Shown one piece after another: positions 8,216 to 19,330 of a stretch of DNA of 19,533 bases (position 1 is the stretch's first letter; the number at the start of each line of letters is the position of its first letter). The translations under genes and the position numbers were made by a program. The stretch comes from Phoronis ovalis (taxonomy: Eukaryota > Phoronida > Phoronidae). Where the stretch lies: the NCBI GenBank assembly GCA_028565635.1, contig JAOXYB010015476.1:1-19533 (forward strand). The letters are read 5' to 3'. Under the pieces are notes generated by a model that was given only the letters and a program-made list of their open reading frames with translations, was not told the origin of the DNA and ran no database searches.

Positions 8216-11200
8216 TGAAAAGCAAGAAACGTGATGTACATTGAGGTTCATATAGTTGTTGTAGAAGAGCAAAATTTGCAACTTTTGATTTATCCTTGTG
8301 TCAACCATTGCCAACGGTGATCAATGTTTTATCTGCTGTTTCTTATTAGGGGATCATTCATTAAGTTATAAGCAAAAATGGTCCATCAAGCTTATTATCT
8401 GATAAACTATGACAATACAACACTGTTTTTCTATCCTGTGTCTGTTTGGAATCCTATTGCTTCAGTCTGGTTTTGATGAGTCTTTTCACAGGTTAATTTA
8501 TATAAAAGGGATGCTTTTTGGTGTTGGTTTGGAGGTGAAATGTAGTCATATCACTAAACAATGTGGATACACACACAAATATCATAATATAATAAAATAA
8601 CACTGAACTCTTAAGATTTTGGCAGTTATATAAATGTTGGTACTGATATTATCAAACTTTGAATTTGTGGAATTATTTAGCAAGTACCAAAAAAAAAAAA
8701 TTGAAAAGACTGTCATTACAGAGATCTCAAGTAACTCTTCATCTCTCATGGGTTTTGCACCTGAAATATACTTTATAAAAAACTTCTCGGCTAAGTAGGA
8801 ATGTAGACATAAATTTAAATCTACTGATTATGATGTTCTGTGCAAATGCTTCCTGCAAAGGAGAAACCATATCTCTCCTTCCCTAGTTAACTGTATCCAA
8901 TGAGAAATTGGGATTTCAGTAAATTAAATTAGTGATTGGCTAATAGCAAGATTTCTGTGAAGAGGATGTTGGTGTTATATTATATACAGTGTACTGTGCC
9001 TATCTCACTTGATGCTGAATCCAGCAAAAGCACAAACTAATTTCAGCAAACTTATTCACATCAGGGGCTCCAGTTCAGTATAGTTTACAGCAGTAACCTG
9101 CATTATAAATAACTTGCAGATTGGGGAGACAGAGATGGCTCGTGTGTTAAGACAGTTGTGCAGGAGTATTTGTTCAGTATTTAGATAAACCATAGTGTTC
9201 ATAAGAACCAGATGAATATACACCTCTGGATATTCTATCTGAGGTCAGCATAAGAACAGGTAGTTGCATGAACTTTTTTATATTTATAAAGAAAAAAAAA
9301 TTATGGTTCGTAGAAACAGTGTTTATTTTAAAGGCTTTTGTATTGTTTTGAAATTAAAGGATTGGTAATCGGAAGTTTTGAATAAAACTTATTTTTCACT
9401 AATTCACATCAGCATGCAAAACATTCAATTCTACTTTTTGGAATTTTTACAGTAGAGACGTTGATTTATTAAAACAAAGTTCTTTCTTTCATATTATATA
9501 TTACCGTTTGTTATTCAGTTAGTATTCAGCTGAATAGAAAAAGGAGTGAGACAGGTAATTTGTTTTATGTCAGTTTTAAATACTATTTAGGTTTATTAAG
9601 TATTACTTAACATCTGAGTGCTTATCTGTTTTTTCTGCAAAATAAGAAATGTTTTAAACAAGTGTAGTGACGTCTGTGTTAACTTTCTTGTTATACAGAA
9701 AAATTTCAACTTAAAAACACTATTTGTATGTCACTTTATTGGATTGGTGCTGTGTTTACAGAAATGAATCAACTAGCATGCACATGTTCATTACAAGCAG
9801 TAGCAACTTTTATTAAATTAGTCAACTTGTCCAAACTTGAAATGTAACATTAAAAATTTTTTTCCCACACATACTGATACATTTAAACAACTCTCTTAGA
9901 CTGTCAATATCTATGATTTCATGGCTTCATTAAGTGTAAAAAGATTAAAATTATTCCTAGTTAATTCAGTATATTAATTATAGCAATGATCTATATGACA
10001 GAATCGTGAAGATATCCATTAGACAATGTATCTAATCTCCGGCCACTAATTTCCTGTTTTACCTATATTTATATCATCATAGAAAATTGTTACTTTCCAG
10101 GTATAAATGCCATTTTTAAATTTCATACTATTTCTCTATCTTTCTTGTGTTTAATTTGCATTTTAACTATTCTTATTAGCCCTCTTATTTTTTAAATTTA
10201 AATAATATTATGCTTTTACCCACATATGTTATGCAATAATTTTCTTCATACACTTGCTTACAAAGTAGCTCAACACATTTCTTACTAAATGCTCATAATA
10301 TTGTAAAAAAATGTTATTTTTTTATGGTGAAGAGTAATTTAAAGAGGTGTCCCATGATGACAACAATATGGGCCAATGGCCTTTTGTTGATTAAAATAAA
10401 TAAACGATTAATAAACTAAAATTAAATGACTAGATAATCGATGACGGAATCAAATTTCCAAGTATATCATCACCACATCATTAGGTAGCGGAATCTCATT
10501 TAAAAGCTTTTATTTCATGAAATTTGCTATTCAAGCAATTAACCCTATTATTCATATCTGTTAACTGTCATTAAATGAGTAAAGGTAGAGAAAATAAAAA
10601 TTCCCTGGATAATAATTATAGCTGCAGTTTAATGGATCAGATGCAATCTCTAGAATTTCAATATTTATTTATTTGCAGTCATGTACTTTTGAAACAAAAT
10701 CTATCATCCAAAACTGGTATAACACATATCTGGGACTAATATAACTAACAATACAGGTGATTAGTTAATTTACTGTTTAAAAATGAAACTTTATATTTGG
10801 TAGACAACTTAAACTTTCACTTAGCATAAATTATGCAATGATTATGAAAACATGTTTAAGGTGCAAATTAAGTAATTCTGTTGATGAGTCTGTAGTCAAG
10901 ACATGTGTTTCTGTTATGAAATTCTTCATTATTGAATTTAGTGGGTAGGAATCATCATACTTATTGATTTAAAAGACAATAACTGTGAAAGATTCTTACA
11001 CATGGTCTGGATATCTTTTTCTAGCTTTTCTACCCAACCCTTGCATAATTTAAAAACCAGTAATCCATACATGCTTTAGGCTTCCATAAAAATAAGCATG
11101 GCAATGGACTATGAACGTAATAGTTTGTGGGAGATATAAAGATCAATATCACACAATACAAGATGCTCCCAACGAAAACATCTGAATCGATACCTATTCT

Positions 11201-11269
11201 CAAGTGGGGTAAACTCTTATCAACTGTGGTGTAAACAGATTTGAAGTAGTGAAATTGAAATCCTGCGGC
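8216..11269. other. AT-rich probable intron, no gene recognised
   Basis: No open frame with recognisable similarity and no convincing exon on either strand. Poly-A runs occur at about 8689-8700 and 9293-9300. A 17-codon ATG frame near 9135 is too short to support. Confidence 0.5.
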
Positions 11270-11393
11270 AAAAAATTCTCAAGTTTGTCTGATTATAAAA
11301 TGAGCAGCTTAAAAAAATTCTCAAGTTTGTCTGATTATAAAATGAAGCTTAAAAAATTCTCAAGTTTGTTTGTCTGATTATAAAATGAAGCTT
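11270..11393 (+). repeat. Tandem repeat, three copies of a unit of about 41 bp
   Basis: Copies at 11270-11310, 11311-11350 and 11351-11393 share AAAAAATTCTCAAGTTTG, then TCTGATTATAAAATGA, ending in AGCTT. Copy 1 has GAGCAGCTT where the others have GAAGCTT. Copy 3 has a 4-base TTTG duplication. The near identity implies a recent expansion. Confidence 0.95.
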
Positions 11394-12914
11394 AAAAAGA
11401 CACATTGTGATATGATATGAAGTCGTCTAAACTGTCCATGCAAAATTACAAAAAAATATTAATCAAAATTAAAATGAACTGGCGCAATTTATCAAATGTT
11501 TTTTAGTGTTGCATTTTTTGTTGTTGATTAAAGTTTGATAAGAAGGGGTCAATTTTGAGATATAAATGTATCATCTGTCTGCTTATTCTTCCATTTGCAT
11601 GCACAAGGATCATGATGAAACATTGTTTAAAAACTGAACTGTTGAAAATTAAACTAGCAATTTCACTGATAAAATTATATTGACTACACAAAGTTATATT
11701 ATATTATAATACTAAATCCTCCTTTTGTCTCTTGCCTTCAGACTGCTTCCTGGATAACTGTTAATTAATATGCCTCAATCAAGGCAATAAATTATTCACA
11801 AGATGTCAATATGAATGCACTAGTAAATGGCTTCACACTGACTACATAGATAAATTCTTTTGTGCATTTGTCAGTTGAGTTATTGAAAAACAAACCTGAT
11901 GAATTTTAGATGAAACAGTAATTCTACGATTGAGTAATTAAATGCTATGATAAACATAACTGATCGATGAAGATGTTTGAATGTGACGAGTTGTATGCAT
12001 GTGGTGTGTGAGTTTTCTCCCTTGGTATAGAAGGACCAATTTGCATGATTAATTACTAAATCTTGGCATTGCGCATCAATTCATTTGCTTTCACAGTTTT
12101 TTATATTTAATGCATAAACTGGTGTGACTTGAGAAGAGTGTATAGGGCACACACTTTTGTTGCAATTAGTGAACCTAACTTTCCATGTAATTCAACCACT
12201 TGCTTGTGTGTAAGAGCATAATTCAAGATGCCAACTGCTGTTTAAATTCAATTGTTTTAAAGCTTTCATCTTTACATGTTGATACTAGAAATTTATGTTC
12301 AGCTTATTATTGGGTTGACATTTTGTCTATCCCAGCAGGTAACACAAGCAATATTTTCTTTGAAGAAATCTGCATATCCTAAATATACAGTGAGATAAAA
12401 GTGAGAAATATTTGTAAAAATAACAGTTTGTGTCTTTTTGTCACACAGTGTTCTCTTCAATGTATTGAAAAGTATTTTCAGTTGTGTTCTTATTTCGTCA
12501 AGTAAAGACAACTTGACAGCGATAATTTTATCATAATATATATATAATGGATATTAACAGGTTTAGAAATAATAGCTTTTTCCTTTTTTTAAACATGTTT
12601 CTGTTAAATAATTATTTAATTTAGCTAGTTTAAGCTAGAATTAACCAAGTTTAGAATTACTGTACTTTCTGTGTTTAAAATTCATGTTCTTGCAAGTTGA
12701 ATGTCACTAATTGGACAACAGAAAAAATATGTCAGGATTAAATCAGTGATGTAGGTTTGTTTCACCCTATACTATAAAGACCATGATACCAGCATGTAGG
12801 ATACTTTGTGGATTGTACAATATTGCAGACTACTTTTGTAAAACCCTGTATTTACTTCTTTTGATCCTGTGTAGCATTGTTTGTGCCTGGGGTGCTGCCC
12901 CAAATCAAAATATC
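11394..12914. other. AT-rich probable intron, no gene recognised
   Basis: Small open frames on both strands (for example around 11503-11691 minus and 12200-12382 plus) have no domain, no consistent splice context and AT-driven composition. I see no RNA gene or long repeat here. Confidence 0.45.
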
Positions 12915-13043
12915 TACCCATTTTTAGGGATTTTGGTCTCGATTTTATGCCATGAAAAGTACCCGTTTTTAAGGTTTCCTCTCTGAAAAATCATCTGGAA
13001 AAGCTACCTTGAATGAAATCGTGAAAAAGTACCCATTTTTAAG
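12915..13043 (+). repeat. Decayed repeat cluster with a TACCCRTTTTTARG motif, three copies
   Basis: The motif recurs at 12915-12928, 12960-12974 and 13030-13043, spaced 45 and 70 bases. Copies 2 and 3 are preceded by TGAAAAGT or TGAAAAAGT and followed by CTGAAAAATSA. The preceding bases (about 12885-12914, GGGGTGCTGCCCC) may belong to the same unit. This looks like an eroded minisatellite or a piece of a dispersed repeat; the overlapping 67-codon open frame (12783-12986) is then probably fortuitous. Confidence 0.55.
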
Positions 13044-14409
13044 AATTTTGCTGAAAAATGAGTTTGTGGAACATGTTATCTGTGACAGAAAACGAGTAGC
13101 ATTTTCTGATTTATGATATTGATAGGGCAATCAGCAGTTTATGGCTTTATGGTTGTATCATGTTTTGGCTACTGTCTGACACCCTCTGTGAGCTGGTGAT
13201 ATACACCATGGTATGAAGTCACAATTAAACTTCTGCATTGCTTGTTTCCTGCACAAAAAATCTCAAAACTTTGATGTTTTAAAGTTTCTGTCAACTGGAG
13301 CAAGGATTTCATATTTATAACATACTGGATCTCAGATTGTGTTAAGGCTTAATATGTGAAGAATGTTTTGCATTGTGCAAGTAAAGATAACTCTTAGTGT
13401 TTCCTCTTTGAAATGATAATTGTTGTGTTTACTTCACATCTTGTAAAAGTTTTATGTATGCTAAGGGGATTTTAATTTCACTGACCTTGTTTGTTGTGTG
13501 CATGATAGAGATATACATATATTGTTGAAAACTGACAGGAAGTTTTGTCCAGGAATATGGCTTTCAAATTACTTTACAGAATTTTTCAATGTTGGAACTG
13601 CAAAAGGATTTAACAAATAAGTATCTTTTCAGTATATGTAAGACATTTTTTTAATTTGTGATTTTTTTAATTTCACAGTGTAATAACCCTTTCAATTACC
13701 TCTAACAACTGATACCAAGAAACAAATAATCTAATGTGCAAAATTGGAAAAAATCCATTACACTTGTGTGAATAAAATGAAAATATAGAATCAGCAGAAT
13801 CATATTTGACTTAATGCAAGTCTTGTCTAGATTCTATTGCACTTGTATGTATAAAGTTTTTGAGTATAAAAAAATCAATAAATGCCCGGGGGCTTCTGAT
13901 TGCTCATCCCAAGTTAATGGATTGGCAGGTAAACACTATTACTGGCACACCTTTAAGATGTGGGAAATTAACAAGTATTGTCAGCCGGCTTCATTCTTTT
14001 TATATCATCTCTTAATAGCTTAGTAAATAAATTGTAGAAGTAATTAGCAATCATGTGAATTGATGAAATTATATATATTCGTGAATTTAGAGGGCTTTGT
14101 GCATGTATGTAAGAAATATTTTAGTCAAAACAGTATAAGGATCACTACAAAAAATAAAACTTTTGCCATTGGAGATGTTCTAATGTTTGTTCCGCTGTAA
14201 AACACTCTTGGCCAAAATTTTAGAATATGCAATGCAAAGGAGATATTTATGTTTATTTCTAATCATTGAAAATGTTTTAGCAATTATGGATTTGTTGAAA
14301 AAGCTTTTATTTTATCAAGATACCAATTAACTCTTCAATAAAGCATCCTTGGAAAATTTGCTAAAATGTTTTATGTGTCAATTTTCTGCTACACAATTAC
14401 CTTGTTAAG
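13044..14409. other. AT-rich probable intron, no gene recognised
   Basis: One open segment near 13814-14023 reads KCPGASDCSSQVNGLAG up to a GCAG/GTAAAC donor-like site, but has no good acceptor and no recognised family. Nothing else stands out. Confidence 0.4.
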
Positions 14410-14514
14410 TTGTCAAATAATTGTGCATCAAATGGATATTTAAAAGATCTTAATATCCGTTGGAATCAGTCATATCCTCACTCTTACAATTTCACACTTG
14501 AACGAATCAGCCAG
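14410..14514 (+). CDS. Weak exon-like open segment of unknown identity
   Basis: The segment reads LSNNCASNGYLKDLNIRW then NQSYPHSYNFTLERISQ and ends at CCAG/GTACAA, a donor-like site. Composition is less AT-biased than the surrounding frames. The upstream boundary is uncertain: a poor TTAAG acceptor lies immediately before, and the frame is open back to 14365. I compared it with the missing part of the PR domain and found no convincing match. Confidence 0.15.
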
Positions 14515-15039
14515 GTACAATTCTTTATCATCGGCATAAATTGCAGTAAACCAAAAAAAAACACAAGAATTAACTTTTCAATTTTGAAAAAAAAATTGAG
14601 GTACCAATCTTCTGCACATTACTTAATTTTTTTAGCTGACATTGTTGAAGTCATTTTCGCCAGAGATCCATAGCAGCTGAAATTCTTTGTTGGATGTTAT
14701 GTTCAGAAATAAAATTTTCAAAGAAACGTGTGCTGCTGTTCTGAATTTTAGAAGCTCAAAATGTATCTATTTTGACATTCTAAACTGTTTTTCAATGCTT
14801 CAATCTTATCTCCTCTTATATTTAATTCAGCCTTATTATGAACCTGATGAGAGGCAATTACAAAATTAATTCATTAGTTATCTATATCTGTTAATGACTT
14901 GGCATTATCTGTTTGCTATTTTGATAGCAATAGCTTCAAGTCCTCAAGTATCTCTCTGACAAAGTAATCCTAGGTGTCTTCTACTCTAGTAATCACAGAT
15001 ATCTCAGAAACAGAGAGAATATAGGGTTATAGCATATTG

Positions 15040-15053
15040 GCTACCATGGTAAC
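15040..15053. promoter_or_regulatory. RFX X-box-like site (site 2)
   Basis: GCTACCATGGTAAC fits the classical X-box pattern GYTRCCATGGYAAC at every position, including the AT spacer. It lies about 7.2 kb after the similar site at 7855, in the same probable intron. Confidence 0.45.
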
Positions 15054-15257
15054 CAAGTTTATTTTACCTTTTATTGGTTTATGTTGTACTAAGAATCAAT
15101 TCAAGAAGAATTATAATATTAAGAATGTTTGTTGCTTGACTTGTATGTTATATTTGCAAATTCAAGGATTCTCCGAAACAATATTTGATGGAAGAAACTA
15201 TTTTTTCTGATTCTTATTGTACTACCTAGAATGTTAGAAGTATGATTTTCTTGGCAG

Positions 15258-15384
15258 GTGTTGGTACTTCAAATGATACCAATGAAACATTTGATGACAC
15301 TCCATGGTATCTATCCATCACTGATACAGCACTATTTACTGTGCTCACTTCAATTAGGCCAAGAAATTTTTTTTTTTTTAGCAG
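15258..15384 (+). CDS. Weak exon-like open segment ending in a poly-T tract
   Basis: After a good acceptor (GATTTTCTTGGCAG) the frame from 15260 reads VGTSNDTNETFDDTPWYLS then ITDTALFTVLTSIRP, before a 13-base T run and a possible donor at AGCAG/GTAGTT. The acceptor is phase 1. The poly-T inside the frame and the lack of a known family argue against a working exon. Confidence 0.15.
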
Positions 15385-15846
15385 GTAGTTAGATTATTAT
15401 ATGAATAACCATGACTTTGCTTTCCTCATTCAAACTATTCTCAATTTTTTTTTACTGCTATCCTACTATTTTAAGTCGAAATTGAAATAAAAGAATGGCT
15501 CCATAAATTATGTCATGAAGGATATGCAAGTCATTGTTGTACCCAATGATTATACCAGCAGAGTGGTAGAAATGTAATTAATGAAGAAAGTAATTTTTTT
15601 CATGTTTACACCTGCAGATGAGAATATAATGAACATTTAGATACCATAGTCCCAGTAGGATAGTTTAAGTTATTAGCATATTTTTTTAATTAAAAGCATG
15701 TGACAAAGATAAATGTGGGGGTTGAATGAAATATGCACTTATAAGGTGATATGTTTATATTTTCCCTGAAACAAAAACTAAGAACAAAGAATAAACTGGT
15801 GACTTGTGGAAGGTTAACTAACTATTTAATATCTTTTTGCTTTCAG

Positions 15847-15996
15847 TATGTACAAACAATGGTCTATCCACAATGTCTTAAAATCACCTGTACATGCAGC
15901 TCAGTTGGAGTAATGACACACCTGTCACATGTTGGCATCATTTATAATAATTTTAACTGTTGTCTGTTTGACATCATTGTGCCATCTCAGTTCTAA
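15847..15996 (+). CDS. Candidate alternative terminal exon (49 codons plus stop)
   Basis: A strong acceptor, CTTTTTGCTTTCAG, is followed by a frame in phase 0 that runs from YVQTMVYPQCLKITCTCSS to DIIVPSQF and stops at TAA 15994-15996. Phase 0 is what the PR exon donor at 5452 would need, so PR exon to this exon would encode a short product ending after the first third of the PR domain. AATAAA hexamers follow at 16115-16120 and 16152-16157. Human MDS1 likewise ends the PR-start exon with a short unrelated tail, but the tails show no similarity. The one-in-three phase match makes this only a possibility. Confidence 0.2.
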   Translation, partial: YVQTMVYPQCLKITCTCSSVGVMTHLSHVGIIYNNFNCCLFDIIVPSQF

Positions 15997-16098
15997 TATT
16001 TATATAAATATGAAACTTTAAAAAAAAAATTTTGAGAGTTTTTTAAAAACAATTTTTAATAATAGAAGGTGTCTTTTTCTATTTCCTAGATCTCTTTA

Positions 16099-16165
16099 CC
16101 ACTTTCCCTTAATTAATAAAAGCTCATCATCTTCACCACTTTCTTTTAATTAATAAAGCTCATCA
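16099..16165 (+). repeat. Tandem duplication, 2 copies, period 37 bp
   Basis: CCACTTTCCCTTAATTAATA at 16099 recurs at 16136 as CCACTTTCTTTTAATTAATA; each is followed by AA(A)GCTCATCA. The unit carries an AATAAA polyadenylation-type hexamer, so the duplication doubles it. Confidence 0.85.
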
Positions 16166-16661
16166 AACTATTCTGATAATTCTAGTCAGTATGTTCTTAC
16201 CAGTGAAGTGTCAGATTTTGAAGATACTTTGTCATTTTTGTCATATGTCATACATGTTGTTGTAAGAGCTATACATAATTTGTGCATTCAAGGTTCTGCA
16301 TAATTATAATAGTTTTATATCTATTTCACTCAAGTTGACAATGCCCTGCACATTATATTGTTTTCAACTGCACACTCCCAATTCTTTTGTATACACCCCG
16401 AATATGCATAGGAAATTATTTTTTTACCACCTCATCCATGGTTTGGGCCAATGGATCTTGTAATGAAGCCTGTGGTGTACATAGGGTATCGTGATTTGGT
16501 TGTTATCTATGAGTGACAAAAGGATTTCCCCTATTATATATATCATCTCTATCATACTATGACAGGCTAAATAATACTAGTTCCCACTTCATTAGTGGGT
16601 GTGATAAAGTACTGTCATATCCTTTACTTTTAAAATAATCACAAAATTTGTTACTGTCTTT

Positions 16662-16673
16662 ACAAGATAAGAT
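16662..16673 (+). promoter_or_regulatory. EVI1/PRDM3-type GATA-like binding motif
   Basis: ACAAGATAAGAT is an exact match to the central 12 bases of the consensus published for the N-terminal zinc fingers of EVI1 (TGACAAGATAAGATAA), with mismatches only at the outer positions. It lies in the probable intron of a gene of the same family. A GATA factor could also use the AGATAAG core. Confidence 0.35.
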
Positions 16674-17366
16674 TCTCTCATGTATAACTTCTGCTCGGAG
16701 CAAAGTTTATCTGTTTCTTGATTTAAAAAAATTAACAACAATTTTCACACCCATTTAGAATTTTGTGGTAATGGGATGTGCATGTAACTGTTGTTAAGAT
16801 AAAACTATTATGGTAGTACATGTTTATCCAGGTATTACAAAAAAGGCATTGTGTCATTATATACAGAAAATATAAAGGTAAGGCTGGAAGATGGCACATA
16901 AATGGAATAAGATTCCTTTAATTTACTACATTGGACTTCTAACACAGAACAGTAGGATAACTAATGAAAAAGTTTTAAATTTTTGTTACCTTTCCTTCAG
17001 AGACTTCTAAATTATTTTAGAACACTATTATATTCGCAATCACAATTTGTTAATCTGTAGTTTTTAACCATATGCTAACACCTAGTCTTTGATACCAAAA
17101 TATGGACAGTCAGTTAAGATATAGTATAAAGGATATATTAAAAATTACATAAATTTTGCATTTGTTTTGTTAAGTAATTTCTAATAAAAAAGTTTTTTGT
17201 CATTGCCCTTCAGCTTCAGGACACTGTTAGGTCATAAATTTTATGTACTCAATCAACCTTGATTAAGTATGGCAGTAACTCCTACAAAGATTTATATATA
17301 CTGTGTGTGTTGATGCATTCAAGTGTGCATAATCCAGGTTAAAACAGCCACTGGCTAAGATGCAGT

Positions 17367-17615
17367 CAATGGAAAGCCTTGCTTATACAGAATATTTTGA
17401 CAAAAATATTTCAGCAAACCTTAAATGAAAGAAAAGTAATACATTACTATCCAATGTGATTTTTAGGAATATTAGTCTGAACAGTAAGAATCAACAATGG
17501 AAAGCCTTGCTTATACAGAATATTTTTGAGAAAAATATTTCTGCAAACCTTAAATAAAAAAAAAAAATACATTACTACTCAATTGATGTTTATGAATATT
17601 AGTTTGATGTAGAAT
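17367..17615 (+). repeat. Tandem duplication, 2 copies, period 128 bp
   Basis: CAATGGAAAGCCTTGCTTAT begins at 17367 and again at 17495. Both copies continue through CAGAATATTTT, CAAACCTTAAAT, a poly-A-rich stretch, TACATTACTA and GAATATTAGT. Copy 2 has a longer A run and several substitutions, and its similarity fades near 17615. No terminal inverted repeat or coding potential was seen. Confidence 0.9.
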
Positions 17616-18576
17616 AATAGAGTAAGATTCAGTTTTAATTCTAAACATTGCTTTATTTTGACTTATTTTATAAAAGTTAGAAAAAATAATAACTGTACCA
17701 TACTTTGAAAAAAATAACCTTTTACAATACCAGTTTGAAACTCCATGGGCATAAATTGTTAATTTTATGGTATTTTATTGCTCCATTACCCACTAACAAA
17801 GCAAGCATTTAGGATTACATTTATCTTTGATACAGTCTTCTAAATCTGATATACTAACATCTAATTAAGTGAACAGCCAGGTAGGTAGCTTTGATCTGCT
17901 TAGAGATATTGGATTCCTATTTAGATGATTTCTTTTGATTTTTTCCTGTTTTAATAAAATTTTACTATTTTGGTATTGATACAGTTTGTTTATTCAAAAA
18001 TGATTTTTTAGTTTAATTAAATATGAAATTATCTCAATAGAATACTGTTGTATAAATAGCAGTTTTAAATAGTGTAGTGTACCTAAATTATAACCCTCAT
18101 TTACTAAAAAGTTATATCCAATTACTGTTTTACTATTTGTGTTTGTAGCTTCTGCTCTTTTTTGCTGGAGGTTTTGTTGCCTGAAAACATTTCTTTTCAT
18201 AGTATGTGCAACATTTATATTTCACAATTCATTCAGGTAAAACAGTTTATCAACTCTTATGTGTGTATGGTCTGCATCAAATATTTGATAAAAAGGTAAA
18301 CATTTTTAGCAACTATGTACTAAAGAAGGTAGCCAAAATTTTATTCTGTGTAACCATGTTTTAAAAGAAATTAAAATTATAGTGCAGAAAAGTAACAACA
18401 TATTTAGGTAGTATTATTGCATAGTATAGCTGTTAACATTTTCTTCAGGTATACATCAAAGGTCCAATGGAAATTCAAGTGTGGTTTATTAGTTAATTAG
18501 CACAATAGATAATTACATGTATTACTCTAATATACATCAGGGTGAATCACATAATTGACCAGTCTCTATCCTTCAG
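17616..18576. other. AT-rich probable intron, no gene recognised
   Basis: A 68-codon minus-strand open frame at 17994-18200 contains a Gln/Lys-rich start but no known domain or splice context. I see nothing else to annotate. Confidence 0.4.
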
Positions 18577-18758
18577 TAAATATTGGTTTAAAATTGCTAA
18601 TGTATCCTATGGGTATACCTTTTATATTGGCCCCTATCTATTCTTTAGACTATATATCTGATGGTGTATTTGATGAGGCTACACACTGGGATAGTGATAC
18701 CAGTTGCTCTATAGGCCTGTTTGATGTAGGATTAGCAAAGTACTGGTTTCCCAGCAAG
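18577..18758 (+). CDS. Exon-like open segment or repeat-derived frame, unknown identity
   Basis: A CTATCCTTCAG acceptor and an AGCAAG/GTGTAG donor bound an open frame (phase 1 in, phase 0 out). It reads VNIGLKLLMYPMGIPFILA, then PIYSLDYISDGVFDEATH and WDSDTSCSIGLFDVGLAKYW. Composition is less AT-driven than other frames here. The phases do not match the PR exon donor. It is followed by AGATTAACTCAGTTGATAGG (18764-18783), which loosely resembles the 5' half of a tRNA with an A box, so the whole block could be a SINE-like or other dispersed repeat. Confidence 0.2.
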
Positions 18759-18904
18759 GTGTAGAGATTAACTCAGTTGATAGGGGTATTGGGTACAGTA
18801 TAGCCATTAATCCCCTCATCACTGTTAGTCATTTTATTCACCACCTTTACATCTTCAAGTTTAATTAAATTTTTCCACTATCTTTTCACAAATGCTTTAT
18901 TTTT

Positions 18905-19027
18905 ATTGGTCAATTACTTTTTGATTTTTTCAATGTTATCTCAATCTGTAAAAGATGTCTATTGCAAGCTTTGTTTTGATGTTATCTTATGATCTGTGCA
19001 TTGATTGGCTGTTTTATTGGTCATGTG
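18905..19027. promoter_or_regulatory. Cluster of three ATTGG (inverted CCAAT) boxes with an E-box
   Basis: ATTGG occurs at 18905-18909, 19004-19008 and 19016-19020; the last two are 12 bases apart and are followed at once by CATGTG (19022-19027) in TCATGTGAT. NF-Y binds CCAAT boxes and MITF/USF-type bHLH proteins bind such E-boxes. It could be an intronic enhancer or promoter, but no transcript start is evident. Confidence 0.2.
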
Positions 19028-19330
19028 ATACTGATGACACAGAGTGTGGTCTTCAGTAATCTGTTTCTTCAAAATTATTCTCATTTTCTTATCATACTCA
19101 TTTTCATCTGAATACTCAATCTGATTACACCTGTGTATCCTTGTCTGCTTGGAAGTTACAGAACATTATCATTATTTGTTTTTGGACATTTGTGCTTTAA
19201 AATGGTAAGCAATATTTAACTTGTCATATACTGTGAAGTATTATAATTTGTCATTTTTTTATAATTTAACTAGTTTGATATATTAATATTTAGTTTTAAC
19301 AAAATTATTACTATTTTATGCATTATTATA

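Noticed and set aside
14410-14514. Possible continuation of the PR domain (GYLKDLNIRW compared with the family's SWLKYIR region)
   Set aside because: The match is limited to a few residues, the conserved residues around it are missing, and the following residues do not align with the family.
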